From assembly GCF_002906575.1 (NCBI RefSeq), contig NZ_CP026309.1:3782001-3846000 (forward strand): a DNA stretch of 64,000 nucleotides, given 5' to 3'. The number at the start of each line of letters is the position of its first letter. Within the stretch, counting starts at the first letter, position 1. The notes under the pieces are model-generated. The model saw nothing but the letters and a program-made list of their open reading frames with translations. It did no database searches and was not told the DNA's origin. Positions 54,055-63,983 of the stretch are shown one piece after another. The DNA is from Salinigranum rubrum. Lineage in GTDB: Archaea; Halobacteriota; Halobacteria; Halobacteriales; Haloferacaceae. The translations under genes and the position numbers were made by a program.

Positions 54055-55607
54055 GCGTCATCCTCTACGGTCTGGTCGGGATGATACTGCTGACGATGGC
54101 CGTCGGACTGTACGTCGCCAAGAAGATCGAGGGCGACAGCGTCAACTACATCGTCGCGGGCCGTGGACTCGTCCTCCCGCTGGCCGCGGCCACGCTGATG
54201 GCGCAGTCGCTGGACGCGAACGCGACGCTGGGGAACACCGACCTCACCGCCAACTTCGGGTTCTGGGCCGGCGCGGCGCTCCCCATCGGCCTCGCTGGCT
54301 GTCTGTTCCTCACCGGCCTGTTCTTCGCGAAGCCGATGAACCGCATGGACCTCATGACGCTCCCGGACTTCTACCGACGCAAGTACGGTCGGGTGACGGA
54401 GGTCGTCGCGTCGCTCATCATGGTGCTGTCGTTCTCGCTCCTCCTCGGCGGGAACCTGGTCGCCGGTGGCTTCCTCTTTCAGACGTTCATGGGGACGACG
54501 TTCGTCCAGGGCGTGCTCGTCATCTCCGCCGTGGTGTTCGTCTACACCATCGCGGGCGGACTGTTCGCCGTCGCCTACACGGACGTCATCCAGGCCGTCG
54601 TCGCGCTGACCGGGTCGCTCGCCCTCATCGCGTACGTCGCCATCAACTACGGGATCACGATTCCCGACGGGATGGGGCCGACGGCGCTCGTCCAGATCAA
54701 CCCGCTGGACAACTCCGCCGGGTCGTGGATAAACCTCGCGACCATCTTCGCGCTGGCGCTGGGCGACATCGTCGCCATCGACTTCATGGAGCGGGTGTTC
54801 GCCGCCGACAGCCCCGAGACGGCGCAGAAAGCGTGTTTCGCCGGGTCGGCCGGGACGCTCATCATCGGCATCCCCTTCTCCATCGTCGCGCTGTCGGCCG
54901 GCAGCATCCTCGACTCCATCGGCGTCGAGGCCGGCAACCAGGCCGTCCTGTACGTCCTGCTGCAGGAGGCGGTGCCGCCGTGGCTCGCCGTGTTAGTGCT
55001 GGCGGGCATCGTCGCCGCGTCGCTCTCGACCGGCGACGGAGCCATTCTCGGCACCTCCGCGGCCCTGGCGCGGAACGTCCTGGGTATCCGCGACCCTGAT
55101 TCGCCCGGCGAGGGCGTGAAAGCCGACGGGTCCGGGTTCCTCAGCGAGGGGTCGGACAAACTCCTGGCCACCACCCGAGTCATGGCCGTCCCCATCACGA
55201 TTCTCGGCGCGTTCTTCGCCATCCAGGTGAGCGCCACCGGGATGTTGCTGGTGCTGGCGTTCGACGTGGCGTTCGCGGGCCTCTTGGTTCCGCTGGCGTT
55301 CGGCATCTACAAACCGGACATCGCCACGGCACCGGCCGCGCTGGCCGGGATGCTCGCGGGCTCTCTGACCCGGCTGGCCTTTTTCGTCCTGCTGCCGACC
55401 ACGTACGCCATCCAGAACAACCTCCTGTACATCGAGAACAGCCTCGTGCCGGCGGGCTGGGACGGGCTGGTGACGTTCATCGCACCGGTTGTGGGGCTGG
55501 GCGTCTTCCTCGGCGTCGCCTTCGTCACCAAGGACGACTACCCGACACCCACGGTCACCGCGGGGAGACGGCGCACCATCGTCGCCGGGGGTGACGACGA
55601 TGGGTGA
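54051..55607 (+). CDS. sodium:solute symporter (SSS family)
   Basis: 518 residues from GTG, about 13 membrane helices. SVNYIVAGRGLVLPLAAATLMAQ and the helix 6 signature AGGLFAVAYTDVIQAVVALTG place it in SSS; IVAASLSTGDGAILGTSAALARNVLG is the typical helix 9 region. The group transports amines, amino acids, urea or carboxylates with sodium. Gene order with a ureohydrolase suggests a guanidino or amine substrate (inference). Confidence 0.9.
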   Translation: MSVILYGLVGMILLTMAVGLYVAKKIEGDSVNYIVAGRGLVLPLAAATLMAQSLDANATLGNTDLTANFGFWAGAALPIGLAGCLFLTGLFFAKPMNRMDLMTLPDFYRRKYGRVTEVVASLIMVLSFSLLLGGNLVAGGFLFQTFMGTTFVQGVLVISAVVFVYTIAGGLFAVAYTDVIQAVVALTGSLALIAYVAINYGITIPDGMGPTALVQINPLDNSAGSWINLATIFALALGDIVAIDFMERVFAADSPETAQKACFAGSAGTLIIGIPFSIVALSAGSILDSIGVEAGNQAVLYVLLQEAVPPWLAVLVLAGIVAASLSTGDGAILGTSAALARNVLGIRDPDSPGEGVKADGSGFLSEGSDKLLATTRVMAVPITILGAFFAIQVSATGMLLVLAFDVAFAGLLVPLAFGIYKPDIATAPAALAGMLAGSLTRLAFFVLLPTTYAIQNNLLYIENSLVPAGWDGLVTFIAPVVGLGVFLGVAFVTKDDYPTPTVTAGRRRTIVAGGDDDG

Positions 55608-55698
55608 CCTCTCGACCGGCGACCGCTTCTTCCTGGCGGGGCTCGGCCTCGTCTGCTTGCTCCTCGTGGTCGGCGTGGCCGTGGTTGCGATCGGATGA
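55600..55698 (+). CDS. tiny single-pass membrane protein overlapping symporter end
   Basis: 32 residues: MGDLSTGDRFFLAGLGLVCL, then a continuous helix (LLVVGVAVVAIG). It starts within the last codons of the symporter gene (8-nt overlap), so coupled translation is likely. Small helix proteins often accompany SSS carriers as accessory subunits. No family recognised. Confidence 0.65.
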   Translation: MGDLSTGDRFFLAGLGLVCLLLVVGVAVVAIG

Positions 55699-55826
55699 TA
55701 TCTGTCGTTATTCGGTGATTATCGCACGAATTGTAGCGACCACAAGCCGTATTCAGTCGGAGTCAGTCCTTGTTCCCAGCGTCAGATGGACGATCGTACA
55801 CCGACCGACCTCGGGAGCGTTCTCGG

Positions 55827-56870
55827 ATGAAACACGAAACGATCCGCATGAAGCGGAAGGTACAGCAACTGGGTTCGTCGACGCTCGCGGTGACGGTCCC
55901 CGCGGACTGGGCGCGGACCCACGACATCCAGAAGGGTGACGAGGTGATCATCCAGCAGGACGAGAGCGGCGGTTCGTTGCTCGTCGTCCCGGACCAGCCG
56001 ACCATCGAGGACGTCGAATCGACGATCGATGCCGGGTCGCTCGACCCCAAGGCCCTCGAACGGGCGGTGGTCTCCCAGTACGTCCTCGGCCGTCAGCTGA
56101 TCCGTATCGAGGCGGACGAACCGCTCGACCCCGCGTACCACGACGCGGTGATGCGGGCCGAGCGTCGGCTGATGGGCCTCGGAATCGTCGAACAGGCCGA
56201 GTGCGAGATAACGATCCGGTGCACCGTCGCGCCGAGCGATTTCGACCTCCCGACGCTCCTCGGTCGGCTCAGTCGGACGGAGCGCACGATGCGGACGGCG
56301 GCGGTCGCGGCCGTCCTCGACGGCGACCCCGACCGGGCCCGGACCGTCGAAAGCCGGTACGAGCGGGCACAGAAGCTGTTCCATCTCTTTCTCAGGCTCG
56401 TGTTCGCCACCTACCGGAACCCGCGGCTCAACCACGCGGTCGGGTTAGACACCGGCTTTCCGCTCATCGGCTACCGGTCCGTCGCGCAGGACCTCTCGTT
56501 GATGACCGGAATCGCCCGGGAGATCGCGTCGCTCGTGGCCGACGGGGAGATGGAGGCGACCGACGACGAGACCGCGGCGCGCTTAGACGACCTCGCGGAC
56601 GCGCTCGACGAGGCCGTGACGGCGACTATCGCCGCCGTGACGACGCCGGAGTACCCCGCCACGGAGGCGGCCCGTGACGCGTTCGCGACCGTCGACGACC
56701 GGGTTGAGGCGATGAACGACCACCTGGCGGCGGCGCGTCCGGAGCCGCTGTTGGAACTGCAGCGAACCGTCGTGCTGCTCGAACGGAGCGCACAGCACGC
56801 GCGCGACAGCCTCTCGGTGGCGACCCACCTCGCGCTCCGGTCGTCGCCGGAAATCGTCGAGGAAGAGTAG
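55827..56870 (+). CDS. AbrB-PhoU domain regulator
   Basis: 347 residues from ATG (MKHETIRMKRKVQQLGSSTL). An N-terminal SpoVT/AbrB-type DNA-binding hairpin (STLAVTVPADWARTHDIQKGDEVII) is followed by two PhoU-like three-helix bundles, about residues 80-200 and 220-335 (LRLVFATYRNPRLNHAVGLDTG; AVTATIAAVTTPEYPATEAARDAF). AbrB-PhoU fusions are common archaeal regulators, often of transporters. Here it probably regulates the symporter and ureohydrolase genes around it. Confidence 0.9.
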   Translation: MKHETIRMKRKVQQLGSSTLAVTVPADWARTHDIQKGDEVIIQQDESGGSLLVVPDQPTIEDVESTIDAGSLDPKALERAVVSQYVLGRQLIRIEADEPLDPAYHDAVMRAERRLMGLGIVEQAECEITIRCTVAPSDFDLPTLLGRLSRTERTMRTAAVAAVLDGDPDRARTVESRYERAQKLFHLFLRLVFATYRNPRLNHAVGLDTGFPLIGYRSVAQDLSLMTGIAREIASLVADGEMEATDDETAARLDDLADALDEAVTATIAAVTTPEYPATEAARDAFATVDDRVEAMNDHLAAARPEPLLELQRTVVLLERSAQHARDSLSVATHLALRSSPEIVEEE

Positions 56871-57156
56871 CCCCGTCCGCGGCGCTCCCCCACGTCGTCC
56901 ACCTCCGTCGCGCTGCTGTTCTCGATGGTCGGCGAGTGTGAACAGCGTCGGCGACGTTCACCGCACCGCCGTTCGAGGGGATGGAGCCGTCCTTAAACAC
57001 CTAAAGGGGACTCGAACCGTACATGCCTACCCATGGTCCCGCAGGAGGGTATTACGTATCCCAAGCAACGCTTTTCAGTATTGCTCAGACATCCACAATC
57101 GCCGAGAAAAAGGCGAACTTCGTGGGTAAAACCGCGAACGGAGCCGACGAGTACCC

Positions 57157-58263
57157 ATGACAGAACGCACTGGCGAAGACATCTACGGCGACAAGCACAA
57201 GGAAGCGAACGAACCCATCTTCAGCGGCGTCCCGACGTTCCTCAAACTGCCCGAGGTCGAGCGGGACGAACTCGACGAGGAGGACGTCGACGTGGGTATC
57301 CTCGGGGCTCCGCTGGACACCGCGACGACGATTCGGCCGGGGACCCGGTACGGGCCCAGAGCGGTCCGCGCGGCGTCGACCGTCCCGTCGCCGCCGTACG
57401 AGCACTTCAACATCGAAACGGGCGTCGACCCCTTCGACACCTACAGCGTGGCCGACACCGGCGACGCCGCGGTCTCTCCCGGTGACACCCGACAGAGTCA
57501 ACTGAACATCGAGGAGGCCGTCGCCGAGGTCAGCGAGCAGGCGACGCCCATCGTCATCGGCGGCGACCACTCCATCAGCTACCCCGACATCAAGGGTTGG
57601 GCCGAGGCCAACGGCTACGACGACATCGGCCTCGTCCACTTCGACTGCCACGCCGACACCGGCGACGAGGGCCTGACGGGCTTCAAGTACGACCACGGCG
57701 CGTGGGTCAAGCGCGTGTACGACGACGGCCTCATGGCCGGCGAGAACTACACGCTCATCGGGCCGCGCGGCTTCTGGCCCGGACCCGACACGTACGAGGA
57801 GATGCGCGAGGCCGGGATGAAGTGGTACACGTCGATGGACGTCGGCGCGATGGACCTCGACGACATCGTCACCGACGCCGTCCAGCGGGCGACCGACGGA
57901 ACCGACGCCGTCTGGGTCTCCTTCGACGTGGACGTGATGGAACCGGCGTACGCGCCCGGGACCGGTGAACCCGAGCCCGGCGGCCTGATTCCCCGAGAGG
58001 CCATCTACATGGTCCGGGAAGTCGTCAAGGCGCTCGACCCCGACGACTTCGGGTTCGACGTCGTGGAGGTGTCGCCGGCGTACGACGCGAGCGACACGAA
58101 CTCCTACAACGGGGGCATCACCAGCGGCCTCGCCAACCGCCTCATCATCGAGGTGCTGGGGAGCATGGCGCTGGCCGAGAAGGGCGTACAGAGCGGCGAC
58201 CCGATCCGGCCGAAGGAACCGCTCGGTCCGACCGCGCCCGCCGAGTCGCCCGCCGACGACTGA
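57157..58263 (+). CDS. ureohydrolase (agmatinase/arginase family)
   Basis: 368 residues. A two-manganese (or nickel) amidinohydrolase cleaving a guanidino compound to urea and an amine. Ligands: VIGGDHSIS (His), VHFDCHADTGDEG (Asp-x-His-x-Asp), SFDVDVMEPAYAPGTGEPEPGG (Asp-x-Asp). A Cys replaces the usual Ala in DxH. LGAPLDTATTIRPGTRYGPRAVR is the N-terminal signature. Agmatine, guanidinobutyrate or guanidine are candidate substrates. A 286-bp gap with TATA-like CCTTAAACACCTAAA near 56990 separates it from the regulator. Confidence 0.88.
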   Translation: MTERTGEDIYGDKHKEANEPIFSGVPTFLKLPEVERDELDEEDVDVGILGAPLDTATTIRPGTRYGPRAVRAASTVPSPPYEHFNIETGVDPFDTYSVADTGDAAVSPGDTRQSQLNIEEAVAEVSEQATPIVIGGDHSISYPDIKGWAEANGYDDIGLVHFDCHADTGDEGLTGFKYDHGAWVKRVYDDGLMAGENYTLIGPRGFWPGPDTYEEMREAGMKWYTSMDVGAMDLDDIVTDAVQRATDGTDAVWVSFDVDVMEPAYAPGTGEPEPGGLIPREAIYMVREVVKALDPDDFGFDVVEVSPAYDASDTNSYNGGITSGLANRLIIEVLGSMALAEKGVQSGDPIRPKEPLGPTAPAESPADD

Positions 58264-58553
58264 GTTTCCCGTTCGCGCCCGTCTGCGACTGTTCTCCGTG
58301 TTCCGCCCGCGCTGTTCGCACTGACCCGGTCGGGCCGACCGACGGAGACGTCTCTCGACCCGTCTGCGTCAGTCGTTCGTCGGATGAAAAAACGATGGCA
58401 GCGCCGTGGGGAAGCCCCGTCGGCCGTCGCCTCGTGAGCGCGTTCGACACCGCGTCGGCGTCGAACCGCCCTCACCGGCGGACGACGGACGGGAGACCAA
58501 GCCGAGTTCGGGTGTGTTCGAGCGAGTGAGTCGGTCCCCGGCCGACCGCGCGC

Positions 58554-59489
58554 TCAGTCCGCGCTCGCACCTCCCGAGAGCACGTCCGCCTGCCGCGCGC
58601 GGGCGACGATGCGCTGTGCCATCTTGTTCGTCGCCTCGTCGACCATCTCGCCGTCGACGCTCACCGCGCCCTTGCCCGCCTCCATCGCCCGCTCGTACTC
58701 GGTGACGATGCGCTCGGCGCGCTCTGCTTCTTCCCGAGAGGGGGCGAACACCTCGTTCGCGGGTTCGATCTGGTTCGGGTGGATGGCCCACTTGCCGTCA
58801 CAGCCGAGCAGCGAGGCGTGCCGGCAGGAATCGCGGAACCCCTCGGTGTCCTCGATGTCCGCGTAGGGACCGTCGACGACCTGCAACCCCTCGGCCTTCG
58901 CGGCGTGGGCGATGCGAGCGAGTTGGTAGTGCCAGTAGTGGCCCGGGTAGCCCTCGCCGGAACCGATGGTGAGTCCGGCGGCGCCGACGCTCGCGGTGTA
59001 GTCGCCGGGACCGAACACCAGCGACTCGATTCTGGGCGAGGCGCGGGCGACCTCCGCGACGTTCGTCATCCCCGTCGCCGACTCGATCTGACACTGCAGG
59101 CCGATCCGGCCGACTTCGAGCCCCGCGTTGTGTTCGACCTGGGTGAGCAGGTCGTCGACGCTCTGGACGTAGGAGGCGTCGTGGCACATCGGCACCATGA
59201 TGGTGTCGAGATACTCGCCCGCCTCGGTCACCACCTCGATGACGTCGTCGTACCACCACTCGGTCTCGACGCCGTTCATCCGGAAGCAGGGCTTCGTCTC
59301 CGACCAGTCGTACTCGCGGAGCCCCTCGATGACGTTCTCCCTCGCGCCCACCTTCTTCGCGGGCGCGACGCTGTCTTCGAGGTCGAGGAACGCCTCGTCC
59401 GCCCCCGAGTCGGGGGCGCGCGAGATCATCTTCGGGTCGCTCCCCGGGGTGGCGAGTTGCGACCGGCGGAGCGTGACCGCTTCAGTCAT
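58554..59489 (-). CDS. HpcH/HpaI-CitE-family CoA lyase (malyl-CoA lyase-like)
   Basis: 311 residues. TIM barrel of the CitE group: [77 protein letters not shown] and [19 protein letters not shown]. It probably condenses acetyl-CoA with glyoxylate or cleaves malyl- or methylmalyl-CoA. It overlaps isocitrate lyase by 8 nt, which supports a role in using glyoxylate. The usual longer haloarchaeal malate synthase is not in the window. Confidence 0.88.
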   Translation of the reverse strand: MTEAVTLRRSQLATPGSDPKMISRAPDSGADEAFLDLEDSVAPAKKVGARENVIEGLREYDWSETKPCFRMNGVETEWWYDDVIEVVTEAGEYLDTIMVPMCHDASYVQSVDDLLTQVEHNAGLEVGRIGLQCQIESATGMTNVAEVARASPRIESLVFGPGDYTASVGAAGLTIGSGEGYPGHYWHYQLARIAHAAKAEGLQVVDGPYADIEDTEGFRDSCRHASLLGCDGKWAIHPNQIEPANEVFAPSREEAERAERIVTEYERAMEAGKGAVSVDGEMVDEATNKMAQRIVARARQADVLSGGASAD

Positions 59490-60564
59490 CGTCGCTCTCG
59501 CTCGACACCGGGTCGGCCTCGTCGCCGCTGGTCAGGGGGTCGCTCTCCTCCTCGGAGAAGCCCTCGGAGCCCTCGATGCGTTCTCGGGCGAGCGGGTCGA
59601 ACTCCATCTCGATGTCCTGGTACCGCGAGACGAACGAGAGTTCGTGGTGGGACTCGGTCGGGTGGTCGAGGTAGCGGCCTTCGAGGTCGAACTGCGCCTC
59701 TTCGGCGTCTTCGGCCAGCCGTCTGAAGTCCTCGTAGACGGCGTGCGCGCCCGAGTGCAGCCCGAAGAGCGTGATGAAGATGTACTTGTAGCCCATCTCG
59801 CCCAGTTCCTGGAACGTGAGCGGGTCCTCCTCCTCCGACCACGCGAACGACGACGAGTAGTTGAACGCGAGGTCGAGGTCGGGGTGCGTCTCGTGGATGG
59901 TTTCGGCGTAGTTGATCGCGTCTTCACGTGAGGGGTCGGGCATCTCCGGCCAGACGAGGTCGACCCCGGCGTCGGCGTATATCCGTCCTCTCTCGAGGTG
60001 TTCCTCCCAGTCACCGTTCGCCGAACCGTAGGCGTCGGTCCGGGCGATGATGACGGTGTCCTCGCTTTGCTTCGCGTCGACGGCGGCGTCGAAGCGCGAG
60101 CGGGCCTCCTCGCGGGAGACGATCTGCTTGCCCGCGATGTGGCCGCAGCGCTTGGGCGACGTCTGGTCCTCGATGTGGACCGCGGCGACGCCGGCCTTCT
60201 CGTACTCGCGGACGGCGCGTCGAACGTTGTGGACGCCGCCGTAGCCGGTGTCGCAGTCCGCGACGACGGGGATGTTACACGCCTCGACGATTCGCTTGGC
60301 GTTCTCGACCATCTCGGTCATCGTCACCATCTCCAGGTCGGGGAAACCGAACTGACCCAAGACGGTGGAGTAGCCGGACATGTACGCGGCGTCGTGGCCC
60401 GTCATCTCGGCGAGTCGGGCGTCGAGCGCGTGGTAGAGTCCGGGAGCGAAGACGTACGTCTGCTCGTCGAGCTTTCGCCGGAGTTCGCGCGCCATCGGGT
60501 TGTCGACGTCGCGGGTGAACGTGTCCGAGTCCATCGCCGTCGGTTCGAGCGGGGCGTCGCTCAT
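59482..60564 (-). CDS. aceA: isocitrate lyase
   Basis: 360 residues. It splits isocitrate to glyoxylate and succinate for growth on acetate or fatty acids. [59 protein letters not shown] and [15 protein letters not shown] with the catalytic Cys are clear. The acidic tail after about residue 325 is a haloarchaeal addition. It overlaps both neighbours (4 nt and 8 nt), making a three-gene operon. Confidence 0.9.
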   Translation of the reverse strand: MSDAPLEPTAMDSDTFTRDVDNPMARELRRKLDEQTYVFAPGLYHALDARLAEMTGHDAAYMSGYSTVLGQFGFPDLEMVTMTEMVENAKRIVEACNIPVVADCDTGYGGVHNVRRAVREYEKAGVAAVHIEDQTSPKRCGHIAGKQIVSREEARSRFDAAVDAKQSEDTVIIARTDAYGSANGDWEEHLERGRIYADAGVDLVWPEMPDPSREDAINYAETIHETHPDLDLAFNYSSSFAWSEEEDPLTFQELGEMGYKYIFITLFGLHSGAHAVYEDFRRLAEDAEEAQFDLEGRYLDHPTESHHELSFVSRYQDIEMEFDPLARERIEGSEGFSEEESDPLTSGDEADPVSSESDDD

Positions 60565-60752
60565 CGCTCGCCCTCCAGGCGGCGTTCGATACGGTCGAGT
60601 TGCTCGCGCATCGCGCGGAGTTCGCGCTGGAGTCTCACGGTAGAGTCGGTCCCGCTCCGCCCGAGGTCCGGGCAGAGCGGCGCTTCGGTTTCGAGTTCTT
60701 CGCGGTTGATTCGGTCGGCGGTGCGTCGGGTCGTGTCCGGGTTCGTGCTCAT
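60561..60752 (-). CDS. small coiled-coil protein leading the glyoxylate operon
   Basis: 63 residues from ATG ([20 protein letters not shown]). A single Cys in [12 protein letters not shown] is followed by a C-terminal amphipathic helix [23 protein letters not shown], a probable coiled coil. Its stop overlaps the aceA ATG (ATGA), so it is translated with it. A longer frame upstream is basic and not accepted. It may be a regulator or assembly factor of the enzymes; no family is recognised. Confidence 0.75.
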   Translation of the reverse strand: MSTNPDTTRRTADRINREELETEAPLCPDLGRSGTDSTVRLQRELRAMREQLDRIERRLEGER

Positions 60753-61339
60753 GTTAGAGGCGCGTGGGTGGTGTCGGTGGATACGTCGATTCGGTCGGCG
60801 GGCGGGTCCGTGCTTTGGATACGCGTACGGTCGACATCGGCAGGTGAGGCACACTCGAGTTCGGGAGATAAAGTTTATGATTTATAATGATAATATTCTT
60901 TAGTCATATTGTACTATGCAGACTGAATTTAGGTGTATAAATGTTTGTCATTGTCTATCACGATCTGGACGAAACGAGGGTTCGTTGGCGAGTTCGTGCT
61001 TCGTTTCCGAGTAAACGACCGCACGTCGGGTCGAGAACCGACCGAACGGACACGTTACTCACGGACACTGTCGCGCCCTCTGGTCGGTTCAGACGACGGA
61101 GGACAGCCGACTTTTGTCCGCTCGCCGACAGTGTGCGGTCCTCCGATGAACCTCGTTCCCGCCGAGGGTGGCCGCTGGCCCGATATGGATCGGTGATAAG
61201 TCCACACAACCGCACATCGACCCGGCCACGATGCGCGCCGACGGACGAGGCGAGGGGAAAGTCACGAGACACGCTGACTCGGCACACTCGTCGGTCGATG
61301 TCGTCGGCCTTAATCGTCCTCGCACCGTTCTCACAAGCA
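60753..61339. promoter_or_regulatory. divergent regulatory region between glyoxylate operon and ABC transporter
   Basis: A 587-bp gap. The AT-rich block at 60864-60945 holds the minus-strand TATA-like ATAAACTTTATC (60867-60878), which predicts an aceA-operon start near 60845 and a leader of about 90 nt. GCCTTAATCG at 61307-61316 is about 28 nt before the ABC gene GTG, a leaderless promoter. The middle (60960-61290) has only basic open frames and no accepted gene. Confidence 0.5.
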
Positions 61340-62289
61340 GTGACATCCGCCATCGAGGTCGAGAACCTTCAGAAGCAGTACGGCGACGTGAAGGCACTGA
61401 AGGGCGTCGACCTGACCGTCCCCGAAGGCTCGTTCTTCGGTCTCCTGGGCCCGAACGGCGCGGGGAAGACGACGTTCATCAACATCCTCGTGGGCCTCGT
61501 CCGCAAGAGCGGTGGCACGGCGAGCGTCTTCGGCCACGACGTCGAGACCGACTACCAGGCCGCACGCGACTGCATCGGACTCGCCCCACAGGAGTTCAAC
61601 GTCGACCAGTTCTTCCCGATTCGAGAGATCCTCACCCACAAGGCGGGCTATCACGGGATACCCCGCGCCGAGGCCCGAGAACGCGCCGAGGAGGCGCTGA
61701 AGCAGGTCGGAATCTGGGAGAAACGCGACACGCGCTTCAACTGGCTCTCCGGCGGGATGAAGCGACGGTTCGTCCTCGCCCGCGCGCTGGTGACCGAGCC
61801 CGACCTGCTCATCCTCGACGAGCCCACCGCGGGCGTCGACGTCCAGCTTCGGAGGGACCTCTGGGAGCTCATCACCGAACTGAACGACCGCGGAACCACC
61901 ATCCTGCTGACCACCCACTACATCGAGGAGGCCGAACGCCTCTGTGACGAGGTGGCCATCCTCGACGAGGGACGGGTGGTGGAGGTCGCCAGTCCGGACG
62001 AACTGATGAACCGCGGCACCGACCGCGTTCGGGTCACTCTGCGTAACCCCCGAGCGAGGTGCCCGACATCGCCGCCGGCAACGGTCAGGTCGAGGCGGTC
62101 GAACTGGTCGACTCCGACATCGTCGTCACCGCCCGCCAGGGCGGCCTGCTCGCGCCCGACCTCCTCCGCGAACTCGACCGCAAGGGGTTCGAGATAATCG
62201 ACCTCGACATCTCGCGGACCTCCCTGGAGGAAGTGTTCGTCGAGATGACCCACTCCCAGGAGACGATTCCCGCGGGAGGCGTCGAGTAG
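61340..62289 (+). pseudogene. ABC transporter ATPase, split by a one-base deletion
   Basis: With one C restored in C5 at 62047-62051 the product is about 316 residues from a GTG. Walker A is GLLGPNGAGKTTFI, the signature LSGGMKRR, Walker B LLILDEPTAGVD and the H loop TTHYIEEAERL; all lie in the first frame. The second frame starts PPSEVPDIAAGNGQVEAVELV and gives the DUF4162-like C-terminal end to 62289. It pairs with the ABC-2 permease directly downstream (next base), forming a drug or polymer exporter. Confidence 0.9.
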
Positions 62290-63090
62290 ATGTCCGTCCT
62301 CTCGACCGTTCTCGCGCTCGTCTCACAGCTGTCGTCGGTGGGCTTCCGGACCGTGGCTCGCCGCGAGATAGAGCGGTTCCTCCGCCGGCCGAAGAACACC
62401 TTCGCCCCGCCGCTCATCACGAACGTCCTCTACTTCTCGGTGTTCGGCGTCATCCTCGGCCAGCGAATCAACACGGTCAACGACATCCCGTACATCCTCT
62501 TCATCCTCCCCGGACTGGTCGTCCTGGGGGCCATCTCGAACGCGTTCGAGAACGCCTCCTTCTCCATCTTCCACGGCCGGTGGAACCGCTACATCGAGGA
62601 GGCGCTGACCTCTCCGCTCTCGTATTCGACGATGGTCGCCGGCTACACCGTCGCCGGCGTCGTCCGGGGACTGCTCGTCGGGTTCCTCATCGCCGTGGTC
62701 GGCGCAGTCTTCACCAGCGTCGGCGTCGCCCGACCGTTCTACCTCGTCGCGTTCGGTCTCGTCATCACGTTCCTCTTCGCCTCCATCGGCATCGTCGGCG
62801 GCCTCTGGGCCGACGACTGGGACGACCTGACGATGATGAACCAGTTCATCGTCCGCCCGCTGGTCTTTTTCGGCGGCGTCTTCTACTCGCTGGCCGAACT
62901 CCCGCCCCTCTTGCGGGACCTCTCGCTCCTCAACCCGATGGTGTACATGGTCAACGGCGTCCGGTACGGCTTCCTCGGCCAGAGCGAGGTCGACCCGAAC
63001 GTCTCGCTCGTCGTCCTCGCGGGGCTGACGGTCGCGCTCGTCGGCCTGAACATCACGCTGTTCAAGCGCGGCTACGGCCTGACCGAATAA
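62290..63090 (+). CDS. ABC-2-type permease
   Basis: 266 residues, six membrane helices. RREIERFLRRPKNTFAPPLITNVLYFSVFGVILG is the N-terminal cytoplasmic helix and first span; FHGRWNRYIEEALTSPLSYSTMVAGY and NPMVYMVNGVRYGFLG are typical of ABC-2 permeases of the NodJ/DrrB group. Start abuts the ATPase stop, so the two are coupled. Confidence 0.93.
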   Translation: MSVLSTVLALVSQLSSVGFRTVARREIERFLRRPKNTFAPPLITNVLYFSVFGVILGQRINTVNDIPYILFILPGLVVLGAISNAFENASFSIFHGRWNRYIEEALTSPLSYSTMVAGYTVAGVVRGLLVGFLIAVVGAVFTSVGVARPFYLVAFGLVITFLFASIGIVGGLWADDWDDLTMMNQFIVRPLVFFGGVFYSLAELPPLLRDLSLLNPMVYMVNGVRYGFLGQSEVDPNVSLVVLAGLTVALVGLNITLFKRGYGLTE

Positions 63091-63137
63091 GGAGGGCAGC
63101 CAACACAGCTTTCTCCTCGCCACCTGTCGACCGCCGT

Positions 63138-63983
63138 ATGTCGACCGTGTTCGTCACCGGCGCCGCCTCCGGCATCGGCCGCGCCACCGCGCTTCGTCTC
63201 GCCGGCCGCGGCCACCGCGTCGTCGCCTTCGACGTCGACGCCGACGGCCTCGCCTCGCTTCCCTCCGCCATCGAAACGCACGTCGGCGACGTCACCGACG
63301 AGGAGCGCGTCCGCGAGACGCTCCCGTCGGACCTCGACGCGCTCGTCAACTGCGCGGCGACGTACGAACTCGGAGCCGTCGAAGACGCGGACTGGGAGGT
63401 CGTCGAGAGACAGTTTCGCGTCAACGTGTTCGGCACGCTCGCAGTCACGCGAGCGGCGCTGCCCCTCCTGCGGGCGAACGGTGGTCGCGTCGTCACCCTC
63501 TCGTCCGTGCTGGGTCGAGCCTCACTCCCCTTGCACGGCGTCTACGCCGGGACGAAACACGCCGTCGAGGGCGTCTTCGACGCGCTCCGCGCCGAGCAGG
63601 ACGACGTCGACGTCGTGCTCGTCGAACCCGGGGCCGTTCGGACGGGCTTCACCGAGCGGGCGAAGGCCGGCCTCGACGGCGACTCGGTCCATCGTGACCT
63701 CTCCGACCGCGTGGCCCGCCACTACGACCCCGGCGGCGTCCCGCCCGAGCGGGTTGCCCGCGTCGTCGTCAGGGCGGTCGAATCGTCGGCACCGAAGGCG
63801 CGTTACCTCGTCACCGGCCAGGCGCGGTTGCTCCTTTTCTGCCGCGCACTCCTCCCCGAACCGCTCTACGACCGGGTCGCGCTCGCTCGGGTGCGGAACC
63901 GCAGCGTCCCCCGGGCCTCGCTGGAGTTGATCGGAGACGCGCTCTCCGCGGGCGTCACCCGTGTCCTCGGCCGTCACGGCTAG
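63138..63983 (+). CDS. short-chain dehydrogenase/reductase
   Basis: 281 residues. The cofactor loop is TGAASGIGRATAL (classical TGxxxGxG), LVNCAATYELG stands for NNAG, the catalytic Ser is in VTLSSVLGRAS and YAGTK is YxxxK. PGAVRTGF follows. The C-terminal 80 residues (ARLLLFCRALLPEPLYDRVAL) look like the retinol/keto-steroid-type SDRs. Substrate unknown. It is about 47 nt after the permease on the same strand. Confidence 0.92.
   Translation: MSTVFVTGAASGIGRATALRLAGRGHRVVAFDVDADGLASLPSAIETHVGDVTDEERVRETLPSDLDALVNCAATYELGAVEDADWEVVERQFRVNVFGTLAVTRAALPLLRANGGRVVTLSSVLGRASLPLHGVYAGTKHAVEGVFDALRAEQDDVDVVLVEPGAVRTGFTERAKAGLDGDSVHRDLSDRVARHYDPGGVPPERVARVVVRAVESSAPKARYLVTGQARLLLFCRALLPEPLYDRVALARVRNRSVPRASLELIGDALSAGVTRVLGRHG

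Noticed and set aside
60941-61339. N-terminal extension of the ABC ATPase through the intergenic region
   Set aside because: The extension is basic and a promoter-like TTAATCG lies 28 nt before the GTG that gives the conserved ABC start.
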